The position numbers were made by a program, and so were the translations under genes. This document shows, piece after piece, positions 24,251 through 36,757 of a stretch of DNA of 64,000 nt. Origin of the DNA: Plectrocnemia conspersa (Eukaryota; Arthropoda; Insecta; Trichoptera; Polycentropodidae); the NCBI GenBank assembly GCA_009617715.1, contig VTFK01000006.1, positions 868,001 through 932,000 of the forward strand, written 5' to 3'. Positions within the stretch are counted from its first letter, which is position 1; each line of letters starts with the position of its first letter. The notes under the pieces were generated by a model. That model saw only the letters and a program-made list of their open reading frames with translations. It made no database searches and had not been told where the DNA came from.

Positions 24251-27200
24251 TGTGTATTGAACATAAGTCCCCGATATAATACTCTGTATTTTAATTATTT
24301 TTACTATTGCAGCTAAAACGCTTTGTTTAAAATTTCTAGATCAACACAATGTAAAATTGATAATGTCTATATATCTAGAAAATATGTGATGATATAATAA
24401 ATTGTGGAACTGATATATTAAACCCTTGCTGAATTTTATAATAAAACAACCGTAAGCACTGTTTGCTTTATTTATAAAATCTGGTATTGTTTTTTGTGAG
24501 TAAATGTTAATATCTATTTATGTATTAAGGGCGCTAAAAGCTGTCAAATTAATTATTGTATATCCAAAATCCTAAGCAAATCATGAACGTACGATAGTAG
24601 TCGTCAACATTTTGAGTTATACACGGTAGCCACATTTCCACGATTCTGAAAGCTTCAAGCACCATCGAGCGAAGCAAAAAGGGTGCGGAATAATCAATAA
24701 CTTAATCGAGCCAAAAGCTTATCGACATGTAGGAGCTTGGGTCTGCAAAAACTTTGAGAACGGAGTCAGATAAATGCGAATGCGAGAGAAAAGGGACTGG
24801 CGAGCGTGTATCATGATTTCCAATAATGGCATCGAATGGTCCGCTCCATACCTTATTCATAAACTTATACCGGTTTCGATTAAAATAATCACATTTTCAC
24901 TAATCATTGTAAAAAAATTAGCTAATTGAAATATATATTTGTAGTATATATACGATACATAAATCGACGACGCCCCGTGAACCGCGGGTTGCAGCCCCCT
25001 TTTAAGTGAGTTGCATCGACTAAGTGGAATTGCATGTCTAAGATAATAAGAAAGTGCAGCTCGCCAGCGCTGGCCGTACTTATCGGAATACCTGTGTGTA
25101 TATAAGGAATGAATACACACGTATAATGCACAAAACGACCGCTACGAAACGGCCGCTTACTTAACTTATCGACAGCCCTTCATATTCGACGTAGAAATAT
25201 TTATATGCGGCCGTCATAACCTGTCTGTCAATCTGGCGCTGGCTAAAGTGCTTTCGGTGTTTATCTACTTTGCGAAAATTAAAAAAAATACGCGCATAAC
25301 GTTCGGTGGACCTGAAAAATCGTTTAGAACCGCCGAAAGTAATCAAATCGGCGACCAGACAAAAGAGAATTGACGTTGCAGGAATCGTGTTCAATATATG
25401 GAATTTTGTCGTGTTATTGATAGTCTGAATTTTTTTTTGAAAACTGCATATTAACAATAACATAATAAGTAAATTTTTATTGAATATTATAAATTCATCA
25501 ATAAGGAAGCAACGAGATAAATCATTAATGGTATGATATGTTACATACATCAGAAACCTTTTTCTAGTAATGAAATTGTTTTCTTTTCACTGTTATTAAA
25601 TAAGCGAAAGCAGTTGGAAATAATTGTCAAAAATCCGTCGACCCATAACAGCGCAGTGGCGTCCGTGCAACTAATTACTAACTGGACTCGTGTGCGTGCT
25701 TGCAAATTAATTAAGACCAATCTAATTGAAGAGTGCAAAACTGCAATTAAACGACGGTCAACGCAGTGGGAATAACGAGCCGATTCACTGTGATTATGTT
25801 GTTAGCGAACAATATCGCATAATAACGTAACGGACACGGTCATGTGTGAAATTTAACTATCCACTGCACTATCACTAGTTAAAAAAATATAGAAAACAAA
25901 TTCAGCATCTCATTATATCATAACGAATAGTCGCTGATTTATTCGGTTGTTAAACGTATGGAATTTTACTGAATAATAAAGCTCAGATCTCACACTTGGT
26001 TGTAAATCATAAATATTATCTTATGAAACGTCCGTATTTAATCGACAATTTGATCGTAAACGTGGCAAAACCAGTTGATTGAACGGAACGATTATTATAT
26101 TATTATTTTACAATTTAATAATATATCGCCTTTCAAAACTGCTATTAAATTATCTAAATCAATCGAGAAACTAAATAAAATAAATTAATTTTATTACTAA
26201 TGGTTTTTTTTAATATTAGTTGCATTTTATGATTATGAAATGTGCTTTATCGCACAGATTGTAACCGATTTAGGGGTCCTATTTCAAGCGCACTACATAT
26301 ATCTTGATGAACTCAAGGATCTAATCGCCATGAAGAAATATAAATATTATCTATTATTTTTATGCTGGAATACGATTCCCTTGAATCGCGTCGACGAGTG
26401 TGCTGTTAGAATGGAATATACACAATCCGAAGATTATGGAAAAATTACGTTTTTGTAAGCCACTTAAATACCAGCGTTCCCGATTATTGAACAACTTCCT
26501 AATAAGCACAACTATCCGACTTTTAAACCATCTGTCGGATAGTATTTATTTGTCATTATACAGATGATGGATTCTTGGTGGTCTATGCATTAGTAAAATA
26601 TGTATTATTTAATCGTATGTATTAATAAAAAAAATCCAAAAAAATAATTGCATAATAAGACAAATAAATATTCAATAAAAAACTAAAATATATAAATGAG
26701 AAAACTTGAATATAGTAAATACTTTAAAATGAAAGATGTTTATTTAGTATATTTTTTATCATCAATATCTAATAAACACTCATTTCATGTCATTTTTTCT
26801 CCATACACAAAAACTTTTACTTGCTACCATGAGTGCTTAAGTAAATTATACAAAATTTAAACTGACATCGGTGCGTACATTACGATGTTGATTTTACTAT
26901 TATAATAATTGTATTTGCTCAATACATATAAAAGTCTCGTGTAAATTGTCGTTCATGAAATATCACCGTTTCATTCGTACCGAGAAACCAATTAAGCGAT
27001 CGCTCGTTCCTCGGTCGAGTTTTTCCGGTTTTCCTTATTGCCGACATCGAACGATTCCTTATATAAATCGGCGTTAAAATCCTTTAATTACCCGATATAT
27101 AATCCCGTCCGTTAGTTGTTAATTTGATAAAGAAAATGCGTCGAAAGTTGTTCGTTGGCAATTTATCTGAAGTATACCAATAAAAGGTCAAGTGTTAAGC

Positions 27201-27960
27201 CAACTAAAGTTAGAATTGAGACAACCGCGTCAAAGATCAGAGGAGTGCCATTCCTCGGAATTAGGGAGGCAAGGACCAAGAGCTCGTAAATCATCGTGTC
27301 CGGCTAGAATTGCATATCCAGAGTTAGCACATGTAATTTTATAGTGGTCCGACCTTTTGCATCGACGCGACTCGGAGCTGTCCCATCATTTTTGAGACGC
27401 GTTTTACGATGCATATTCGCATTCGAGCCGAGCTAAAAACCAACAGAGGACCAAGTTTATTGCAACCCACACACTTCATTCTGCGGAGACGATCGTCGCC
27501 GCGAAAGCTCGGACATAAAATCGGAAATCTACTACAACAGCCTGTGAGACCGAATGTGTCAACGATAAATCAAGCCTTTTCATTCCCGCGAAAGCAAACG
27601 CGTATGTATAGATTCGCATAATAAACAATGAGGTTAATAAACGAGGAGTTTCATCTTTAACCTTTGTATTTTATTAGCAATTAATATATGTATATTACTA
27701 AGCTCACTATAAATACGTTAATAATATGTATGGCAAAAGGAGTGATGTCTCAGAAACAAAAACATCGCGAAAATCTAAAATGCGTATATTTCAAAAACCA
27801 ACATTAACCACTAGAGAAACTAAGAATAGACTTTTAAAAATATGATGCTAAAGAAGAACAATGAGTTTTACCGGAGAAAAACAACAAATCGATTATAACA
27901 TACAACAATATTTTTGAAACCAGCACAAGATGCCAAAATTACAACCTTTTTTGGTTTAAT
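24251..27960. other. Spacer with GC-richer patches at 24600-25420 and 26930-27640
   Basis: No gene recognised. Frames such as 25161-25550 (-, 129 codons) and 27409-27621 (+) have no family signature. The patches are single-copy within the window and contain CpG words; regulatory function is only a possibility. Confidence 0.3.
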
Positions 27961-27962
27961 AG

Positions 27963-27998
27963 TTATTTGTAGCGAAAATGTATTTTCGCTACAAATAA
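27963..27998. repeat. Perfect palindrome, 17-bp arms, 2-nt centre
   Basis: TTATTTGTAGCGAAAAT is followed by GT and then its exact complement ATTTTCGCTACAAATAA. Confidence 0.95.
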
Positions 27999-28026
27999 TA
28001 TTTTTTTTTTGATTAAATCGATTTTA

Positions 28027-29028
28027 TTATGCTTGCACTACACTCTCTGAAAGTTGTTCAAACCGAAGTTCAACTGAAGTCGGCGGGCGTGAATGACGTC
28101 CGCACGGCGGCTGCTGTCATGTACAGCTGGCATATTTGAGCGCGATCGAAAAATGTGCCAAATAATCGCAATTTTTAAATTGTCATATTATTAAAATTAC
28201 GCTACTGATAATTATAAAAGTTTGTGTGGGCACTCACCAATACAATATCAGTGAAAACTTTTCGGTCGTAAATATTCAATTTACGCAAAATCTTTGTCGG
28301 CTTTTGCAAAATGCCATAAAGCATGAAAATGATACTTCAGAATACGAACACCACATCTGTGACTATCCTAGAATTTTTCGCCATTGACTCTAAATAAGAA
28401 TTCGTTATGGTGTGACATTTATATAAACCGATCTAGGAAAATACGTAAGGATATTCGAAACGATTTTTTTTTAACAAAATCAAGTACCACTAATTTTTTT
28501 AATTTATATGAAAAAAATATAATAACGATATCTGTTAGAAGAATGTACTATCAAAAATATCATTTATTCCTTTTTGTGCCCTAAAATATTCAAAGATGTC
28601 AGTAAGAGTCTGTTAAAGTCCCCGATAAGCATGTGGTATTATAACTTGACTACGTGACCACGATGCAGCGCTCGACATGCGTGTTGACCATTGGACGCCT
28701 ACGCGCATATTGAAATTAAACCGAGTTACTCGTTCTATCTCAGTTTGCGAAACACCATATCATTATCTCTCTCACTCTCGTCACTTAACACGCGAGAGAG
28801 CAAAAGGGGAAGTATCTCACTGCTCGCACTCGAAAGAGCAGTTTGCCGACAATGTTTGGAAGCGCTCGAAGCTGGCCAAGTCGCCTGAATTACCACCACT
28901 TTACCTCCCGTTCTCGGTAACCTCGGACAACTTCCGAGAGATTTTAGAGCGGGCAGAACCGAACTCGACCGAAGTAACCCACTATATTCTCCGTCGGCCA
29001 ACTTCTAGAGAGTGTAGTTCAGGCATTA
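28027..29028. mobile_element. TIR DNA transposon flanked by TTA, copy 1
   Basis: The element spans 28030-29025 between TTA duplications. Its ends are inverted: left TGCTTGCACTACACTCTCTG, right (complement) TGCCTGAACTACACTCTCTA, continuing through AAGTTG. A second copy in opposite orientation is at 48870-49976, and all four ends share TGCYTS followed by ACTACACTCTCT (one end reads AATACACTCTCT). Open frames inside (28677-29093 + and 28735-29001 -) have no recognisable transposase motif, so this is likely non-autonomous. A 3-bp TTA/TWA duplication occurs in PIF/Harbinger, CACTA-like and some Chapaev elements. The ends do not settle the family. Confidence 0.82.
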
Positions 29029-30654
29029 CATATGAGATTAACTTGCTTCCAATTTCTAATCACAGAGATACAACACATTTATTCTTAAGTTAAATTAAGC
29101 GTAAATCTTAGAAAGATTTTTTTTCTATAGAAAAGATAGTTTAATGTTATATTTACAATAAATTTTATAAAAATACAATTATACAAATTTTAAGTTTTTA
29201 CCCTTTTGATTATTTTTTTCTAAAATTCTTTACCCTTTAACACTTTCATTTTAACAAAATATTTATTTAAAGCCAATTTTTGAAATTTTTCTATATTTTT
29301 TGTGTATTTACTTGTATAAATTTTGTTCCTAAAATATATAGTAGTTAACTTAAAAAAAATTTTTTTAAATATATTTATAAAATTATCTATATATGCCAAA
29401 AAAATGTTTGGCATTCTTAGCACATACCGCCTAATTTCGCTTGGCACTAAAAAGGTTAAATGAGAAATGTGTCCCTCCTTAAACCGTTTCCTAATGTTTC
29501 AAATGAAAAAATATCAAAATAGCTGTAAATCATTTAAAAAACAGACATAGGAGTTCAATGGGTTAAGTTTTGAGGTGTATCTTATTTCTTAGACATATGT
29601 ACATGTATCACACATAACAAGAAATCGTCGAAAGAAGATTTACCTCCTCAAATATGGATCAAATAAAGGATGCCACAGGCTTGCAGCTTTCATAAACACT
29701 TATGTGTAGAGTATTGAGATAATTGGAGAACAATCGTACTAAATCTGATTAATCGGCGTTTGTGAGTCACAATCATAAGATCATGAGGAAGAATAAGATT
29801 ATTATATTTTATGTTTATAATGCTTGTTATTGCTGAACTTCTGCTGATCCCGTCTATATAAGGAAGCAGTATAATAATCATTTGAATGGACTTAACAATT
29901 GGGACGTATGGAAGATCATCTTTTAATTGGATCTCATTGCCACATCTCACCTTATAAGTTCGATGGAGATTCGCGGTTAGAACAAAAGGTCTTATTGTGC
30001 AAGAAATCGACGTCGACGTCTACGTAACGAGCGGTCACGTGATAAATTGCACGACGCGCATTAATTGACGTCGCGCGTCGCGCTATGCGCTGCGTCACGC
30101 CAGATCGTGCCGCGATAGTACTGTCAACAGGTTTTCGACACAATGAGGCTGTGTGTCTAGTGCTCGATCAAAATTTATACTTATGCCATGCATTGTTGTT
30201 GAAATATTGCACTTCATTCGACACGGCATAGGAGGAGGAGGCGGCGATGAACAAAAAAAGTGTAGCGCATAGTAACGCGGTGGAGGCGCACGATCTTTAA
30301 GCCGTCTGAAAATGTGCGAATATGTCTTTATTATGCGCACATTGGTCGCGCATGGATGGAAAAACCGTTTTCAGAAAATCATTTTGTGACTCTAACAATG
30401 TGCATTATCTTGGTAAAAATTCAAATGCAGCGCTCGAGAGCGACTATTGTTCTAAAAAATGAAACATGTTTTCTTTATTTTATGTTACTAAATCTAAACT
30501 ACGCCGATGAGGATAGGTCAATATAATCATCAATGTCGACTTTAAAACTACGTACAGAGAACTTCATCGTAAATAATATAAAATATTATTTTTTAATTCA
30601 AAGGTTACACTTTGCACTCCTTGTATAATATATAATAATACATATGACTCATGC
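29029..30654. other. AT-rich spacer, then a GC-richer patch at 29940-30340
   Basis: 29100-29940 is AT-rich with minor frames only. The patch at 29940-30340 is CpG-rich (words such as GACGTCGCGCGTCGCGC) and has frames on both strands without recognised domains. Confidence 0.3.
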
Positions 30655-30730
30655 TTAAGAGCGGCACGATAAAACAACGATACTCGATATTACTAACCGA
30701 TATGTCATGGGTTCAAATTAGGGTTGCCAA
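30655..30730 (+). other. Possible tRNA-derived SINE scrap
   Basis: The stretch ends in TCATGGGTTCAAATTAGG, which resembles a Pol III B box (GGTTCAAATYC). Before it, ACTCGAT-TTACTAACCGATA reads like a degraded anticodon arm. The A box is unconvincing and no cloverleaf closes. This is weak evidence. Confidence 0.22.
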
Positions 30731-30967
30731 CTTTTTTCTGTGATATATTAACTAAACTATCTGAGGCTTAAGCACTATATCAGACAAAAATTAAACAGCA
30801 TATATTAGAACCTACAGATTCGAGAGCTTCATGATTTTGAAGCAAAGATTTCAAAACAAAATTTAAGTATTAAAACTCAACTGGATAATATATGAATGAA
30901 TTTAGATTATATATTTTTGTCATGACATTTTTCTGTAAAAAATCGTGCACCACAATTTTTTTCTTAT

Positions 30968-31220
30968 TTAACCCTTTGAACGCGTTATCAAAAATAATAT
31001 TTAATTGTTTTTTTTTTTTTTTTTGAAAAATGCAAATTTTACCTTGATACTGTGTTTAAATGTTCTGATTTTTTAATTTTTATTCATTTAAAATGATATT
31101 TTATGTTTATTCACAAAAAAAAAAAATTTCTTGAAAAGCATTTTTTTTACTGATTTTTGCGTAAAGAGATAAAAAAATCAATTGGGCGACTTTAGTCGCT
31201 TTCCGTGTTCAAAGGGTTAA
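30968..31220. mobile_element. TTAA-flanked MITE
   Basis: TTAA lies on both sides (30968-30971 and 31217-31220), with terminal inverted repeats CCCTTTGAACGCG (left) and CCCTTTGAACACG (right, complement). The length is 245 bp and the inside is low-complexity T/A-rich. The TTAA target and CCCTTTGA ends fit a piggyBac-mobilised miniature element. Confidence 0.8.
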
Positions 31221-31464
31221 AGGATTAGTGGCTATCTATTCAACGAGTATTTCACTTCTTTGGAGTTCCACAGAGTTTCAGCTTGCGACCACTGTTATTT
31301 ATATTATTCATAAACATATACATGACCATTCGAAAGTGTTTAAAAGATCTGGATTCCTTCTAGCTGATGACAAATGTTAACTTTTCAACATTAGAAAATC
31401 GCATCATTTTAATGATGGTATAATAATAATTTATTACTATGATTTTCTATAGAAATCATTTAAA

Positions 31465-31862
31465 TTAACCATTTGAGCGGTATGGCCGTACATGTACGGC
31501 GATACAGATACCGATATTTAACTAAAGAAAAAATAAATAAGAAACATTAAATTTATAAATTATTTTAAAAAAAAAATAAAAAGTACGTAAATGAACATAA
31601 AAAATGTTATATTAATTTAACAAAATATTGAGAGCCTCTGAATATATATAAAAAAAATCCACAAAAGCCGAAAAATATACAAAAAAATAGTAAAATCTAT
31701 CAAAACAATTAAACATTGAAAAACACTTTTTTTTTTCTTCAATAACTTATTATAAATGCAATATAAATAATAATGGGAAAACACGTAAAATTAACTCATT
31801 CCCATGTGTATACTAACAAATTAACAAATGTTTTTAAATTAACTCACTACTCAAAGGGTTAA
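31465..31862. mobile_element. TTAA-flanked MITE, GTACATGTAC family, copy 1
   Basis: TTAA occurs at 31465-31468 and 31859-31862. The ends are CCATTTGAGCGGTATG and (complement) CCCTTTGAGTAGTGAG. Just inside the left end lies the perfect 16-bp palindrome GCCGTACATGTACGGC (31485-31500). Copy 2, inverted, is at 36314-36757 and shares both end regions. Confidence 0.85.
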
Positions 31863-31940
31863 AGCATATTAAAAAAAATTATATATAAATTAATGTTATT
31901 TATTTATTATTTCTTCAGATACCTCAAAACCGTACAATAT

Positions 31941-32395
31941 GACAAAACATCTGGCACGGACCCACCCTTTCCTATGCAGTGGTATAAAAAATGCAACCGT
32001 TGTAAAATATTCATAAATATTCCTACAAATTTAATTTGAATCAAAAAAAGGCTATGATAATTTTATTGATAAATTTGCTGATTATTGAGATGAAAATTCA
32101 TAAAATACAAATTTCCGAGTACTAAAAATAAATAAATAAGAAGTCGATTGAATAAAATGTATTGATCACATTATTCACTGTTTGCAAAAACTATAAAGTG
32201 TATTACATTAAATATTATAATACAAAAAAAATGGGCAATAATCAGAAATTAAACTTTCACACATCTTATTGATAATTTAACCACTACCCGGTTACAGTAC
32301 TTTTTAAAAATGACTTTAAAATATCTGGCACGGATCCATCCTTTTCTAAAAATAAAAAATGCCGTTGTTGTAAAACAAATAAAAAATCTCCGAAT
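31941..32395 (+). repeat. Short duplication, perhaps piggyBac C-terminal scraps
   Basis: The block AAAAYATCTGGCACGGAYCC followed by an AAAAAATGC-CCGTTGTAAAA-like phrase occurs at about 31945-32012 and again at 32320-32375. In one frame the copies read LARTHPFLC and LARIHPFLK; in another, KKC-x2-C-K. These are reminiscent of the piggyBac junction between the RHFP-like segment and the cysteine-rich finger. The match is short and tentative. Confidence 0.35.
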
Positions 32396-32691
32396 AACCA
32401 AAAAAGTGCAGAAAAGCTGCTTGAGATATCACTATATGCGGATTTTTGGTTATCTCAGCGTTTTTTTAAACAGGACCAGCTATTGTTATTAAAAATTACA
32501 TTGGCACAAGTTGCTTGCGACAGCCATGGCGACGTTGAAAAGTTAACATTTTATGAATGCTATAGAGTGGTTCATGGCTCAATATGCCCTAAGTCTTGTA
32601 ATATAATTTCAAAGAATAAATGTGAGTTTTTGCGATAAAATAAATAATAAATAAAGCAAATAGTCAGAGGTATTGTGATTATAATAATAAT

Positions 32692-32742
32692 ACTTGTAGA
32701 CATATATTTTAATACTTGGTATTAAAATATATGTCTACAAGT
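32692..32742. repeat. Perfect palindrome, 24-bp arms, 3-nt centre
   Basis: The left arm begins ACTTGTAGACATATATT and ends AATAC; after TTG, the right arm is its exact complement, ending CTACAAGT. No mismatch is seen over 24 pairs. Confidence 0.95.
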
Positions 32743-32779
32743 TGCTACTTAAAAATGAATCATCCTTAACGGACAGTTA

Positions 32780-34800
32780 ACGGGATCGGTTTGGTTATAC
32801 ATTGTTTATTCAGTACTCACGTCCACTCAAGGAGTGCACACGTCTGTCTCGTTGGCTTAAGTTATGCGACAAACATCGACGTTCAAAAGCAATAATTTCT
32901 TACCTGCAACAAAGAGAAAAAGCACATATTAGTAGAGTAATTTACGATAAGCCAAACGGTTTGCAGTAATGAAGAAAATAATGAGCAGGAAACTAACGAC
33001 GAGTATGGGCGCATTCCTCGCATTTTGCACACACCTCATTTGCAACCTCTTTCAACTGTACAAGCGTGTGTTCTTTGACACTTTTACACACTCATAAACT
33101 GATGGGTTGTTAAACGACGTGCAATTTCGTAGTTGTTCGAATAAAAATATCAAAGTCGATCGCGGTAGAGCGCATGGACTACATTCGCTCACTCTTGAAA
33201 TTATTTCATGAACTGTTAATGTTGTGACATTAACATGTCATAAAGCATCGGTCGCTTTATACTCGCATAAGTGGTCATTCGAATGGGTGTCGCATGTGAA
33301 TAGAAGTAGCATTGAGCTGTGTAAAATGGAACGCAATTCAAGGCGATGTGGTACGAAGCACACGAATGCGTAATAATTGAAAAAAAAAATGTTTTCGAAA
33401 GAAAAAATCTCAAAGATCCAACACGTCGTCGGGGACAATCTATAAATTGCCTCATTTTTACCTTTCCATAGCCTATTTACCGAAGTTTCTTTTTTTTGGG
33501 GTGCGTTCGCCATATAAGGGGAGCCGTCTAGATCCGGCCAGCTTTTGTTTGTTATTAACTGAGGATTACCTTCTCCCCGGAGGGCCTTACCCCGGCGCAA
33601 GATGGCTACGGGCTTTGGATTCCGAAGCCTAAATGATTTAGGGCGCAGCGTTCGCGAGGAATCGTAACGAACGCAGTTTATAGGACCGCCGATTGATATA
33701 CAGCCTTTATAAAGTTCGGAATCAAGCGGCTTTGCATCGACAAGAATTGATTTTGCGTGCCCTCGTTACATTTTCGCACTTTTTGGGCAACGCTGACACA
33801 GATCGGAGGAGGCTATTGTGGCGCTAAACGACGACCATTAGCTCAATTTGCATAGCGATAAAGGCTCGTTTCACGGTCGAATCCGAATGCTCAAACGCCG
33901 ATTCTGAGGAAACTCATGACGTTATGTCAAATCTGCATATGTGTGATGTCATTGCATAATTTGTAAGCGAACGGTGTTTTGCTGAGACTTTGTTTTGTCG
34001 GCATGGCGCGACCCCGAGGACATTTGGGGGTTGTAAGACACACACCCTCTCACTTCACGCGGTGATTCCGGCGAAATGAGTTGGCCGTATCTTCCCTTAA
34101 TGCTGGATCAAACAACCCACCCTCTCGTTTCCTTAGCCGACAACAGGTGGAGGACACAGAACACAACTTACAATCTTCTAGGAAATGAGAATACGCCCCA
34201 CGGATGCGCCTCAAAGAAAACGTTTTCACACACACATACTCCTTCACAAATCTATTCTATAGAGTTCCGAAAATATTTCAGTAACAAAATGATAAAACTC
34301 AAATTTTAATACGCCCACACCGAGCGGCGCATAAATAAACGATTTTTATACCATATGCGGTGCATCAGACGGGTGCAAATATTTGACTGGAGGGTTATGT
34401 GTTTATGTATTTTTCTGCGATTTTTGTATTTGAAATCTACGAGATTTGGTCTTTAATCGGAACGTGCGCAGCTGACGATGCAGACGCCGCTGGACCACAC
34501 ACGCAGCGACATCGAATAATAAACACGCAATTCTCGGTTTTCCCATATAAATTCCCGGGGAGATGTCCGGAAGACGCGCGCGTCCAGAAATAAAATACCG
34601 GGAATTGATTATGTGTCAATTAGAAGAGAACTCGACAGACACAAGAGGAGAAGGAAATGACGTCGATCGAGTTTCACGGGACGTCTGCTCTGTGCCCACC
34701 TTCCTATTTAACATAAATTTCGCCTCGCTGACCGACAGACAAATTAGTATGGATTGACGTCAAACCATAAAATAATAGCTCATTATGACAAAGACTAAAT
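32780..34800. other. GC-richer single-copy region, no gene recognised
   Basis: Balanced composition, especially at 33460-34760. Overlapping frames of 60-120 codons on both strands (33238-33600 -, 33447-33632 +, 34437-34619 -, 34563-34757 +) show no domain. An untranslated exon or regulatory DNA is possible; nothing in the sequence decides it. Confidence 0.3.
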
Positions 34801-34826
34801 CTATTAATGCGACTAAAATAAAAAAC

Positions 34827-36190
34827 TTAACCGTTTACACTCCAAATGTTTTTTCAAAAATAATACAGCAACTTCTCAGTGAATTTGAAAATAATAATAT
34901 TTAAGGTAAGATAAAGTAAACAAAATAGGTTTTAATATATATTTATATAAAAAAGGAGTTTAAATTATGATAGGGATGGCTGGAGAAGTGAAAACGAAGA
35001 AAAAGAAGAAGAAAAATTTGGCACCTGAATTTTAGAAAATATTATTTTTTAATTTAAATATTAAATATATAGAAGCAATAATTTTTTTTATCTTCATTCG
35101 CGGCTCTTGCGGTTCTAGATTTAAAATCCAAACCAGGATTTGTTATTAAATATATATTCCAAATAAAGTACACAAAAGATTTAAAAATCCTTTATGGGGA
35201 ATAAAACAATTTACCAAAAAAATGTTTATACATTTTTTAGTAAAATCCCATATAGTACATGATTACTCTGAAAAAATACTTCATTTCGACTTCTGTGACA
35301 TCTAATTATGCCAGATAAAATATTTATCCAAATTTAATGTATACAAATGGTTTCTTCGATTTTTTTGAACAGCGTTTCCGTAAAAGAAATTATTCCAGTT
35401 AAAAAATTTCACAAGGTTAATAAAATCTTTGTTTATTACATTCTGGAATAAAAGATTTTTATATTCAGAATATAAATAATTCCCATCTATCTAATTATGC
35501 CAAGTAAAATATTATATAGCTATAATTATTGATGCATACAAATTGCTTTCTATAGATTTTTTTGAACAGTTCATTTCATAAAAAGGTTTGGGCCTGTGAC
35601 ATTTATAATAGTTGGAAAATTTATTCCAGGTTGTTAATTGTCCTTATTTGTTACATTTACCAGTGATGGTAAAATGAGATCAATTAAAGTTGAAGCAGGA
35701 TAATTATTTACTTCACTGTCTCTTGGAATCCGCATAAATTGTCGCATTGGACTTCTTAGAAAGAACTGTTTCTCCGGATTTAAATCAATTATGATAAAGA
35801 AAAGTCAGTTTCTTAAATATCATCTACGGATATTTCTAATTGTTTTAAAGCTGTCTAGAATATTATTATAATAGATTAAATAATAAAATATAGCTAAGCA
35901 CGAATAAAACCATTAAAACGTAAGTACAGTGTAAGAATAAATTACTGTAAATCGGCCGAACAACCTTAGGCAGACTTTTTCTTAATTCGATATGCTAAAT
36001 AATTTTAGGACCAAACGTCCTTAAATAATTCAGTCTTTTCTTCAACCGTTTTTAAATAAAAATATCTAGAAAACACATTGAAAAAAATGTAGAGTCCACC
36101 TCAACAAAAAATAACTATAATAATTAATTAATTCTTTAAAAAGCTCCTCAAAAAAAATACGTCGGGTTCACTTCGACATCAAAGGGTTAA
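34827..36190. mobile_element. Possible TTAA-bounded element with an internal 188-bp duplication
   Basis: The right edge reads (complement) TTAACCCTTTGATGTCG, a CCCTTTGA-type end next to TTAA at 36187-36190. The best left partner is TTAACCGTTTACACTCC at 34827, but the match is poor. Inside, a block starting CTAATTATGCC-GTAAAATAT and ending GATTTTTTTGAACAG occurs twice, at about 35304 and 35491. No coding frame is present. Confidence 0.35.
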
Positions 36191-36313
36191 ATATATTTTA
36201 ATTGAGGAAAAATAATATTATTTTTTGTGTATTCAATGACTGGTGCGTTTATATTAAAATCTGTTATTAAAAAATATTTTTTTATGGAATTTACGCTAAT
36301 AAAAAAATCCGAA

Positions 36314-36757
36314 TTAACCTTTTGAGTAGTGAGTTAATTTATACACACTTTTTAATTTGTTAGTATACACCTAGGAGTGAGTTATTTTACATATTTTTCC
36401 ATAAATATTTCTGTTCTTATTTATTTATTTTTATTTAATATTGCATTTATAGTAAATAAATGATTCGCAATGTTTTATTGCTTTGATTTATTAGTATTAG
36501 TATGACTTAATCATTTATTTTACAATTTTTTTTGTATTATTCGGCTTTTGTGATTTTTTTTAAATGAATTTAGAGGCTCTTTCGTACTCTTTAATTTATT
36601 GATATAATTTTCTATATAAATCAATTTTTATAATATCAAATTTAAAAAAATATTTGATCAACATAATGTTTTTTATTCATAATTTCTTCAGTTGCATAGC
36701 TCAAGCAGTGAAAGATCGACCGCCGTACATGTACGGCGATATCACCTAAAGGGTTTG
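36314..36757. mobile_element. TTAA-flanked MITE, GTACATGTAC family, copy 2 (inverted)
   Basis: The left end TTAACCTTTTGAGTAGTGAG at 36314 corresponds to the right end of the copy at 31465, including the GTTAGTATACAC stretch further in. Its right end carries an 18-bp perfect palindrome (36721-36738) around GTACATGTAC, then CTAAAGGG and TTTG in place of the expected TTAA. One target site is thus mutated. Confidence 0.8.

Noticed and set aside
28677..29093. 138-codon frame as the transposase of the TTA-flanked element
   Set aside because: It runs past the right end of the element, has no DDE-type motif, and the corresponding region of copy 2 is in a different frame.
29140..29566. Another TTAA MITE using TTAACCTTTTTAGTG and CAATGGGTTAA words
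   Set aside because: No two ends within a reasonable distance pair as inverted repeats.
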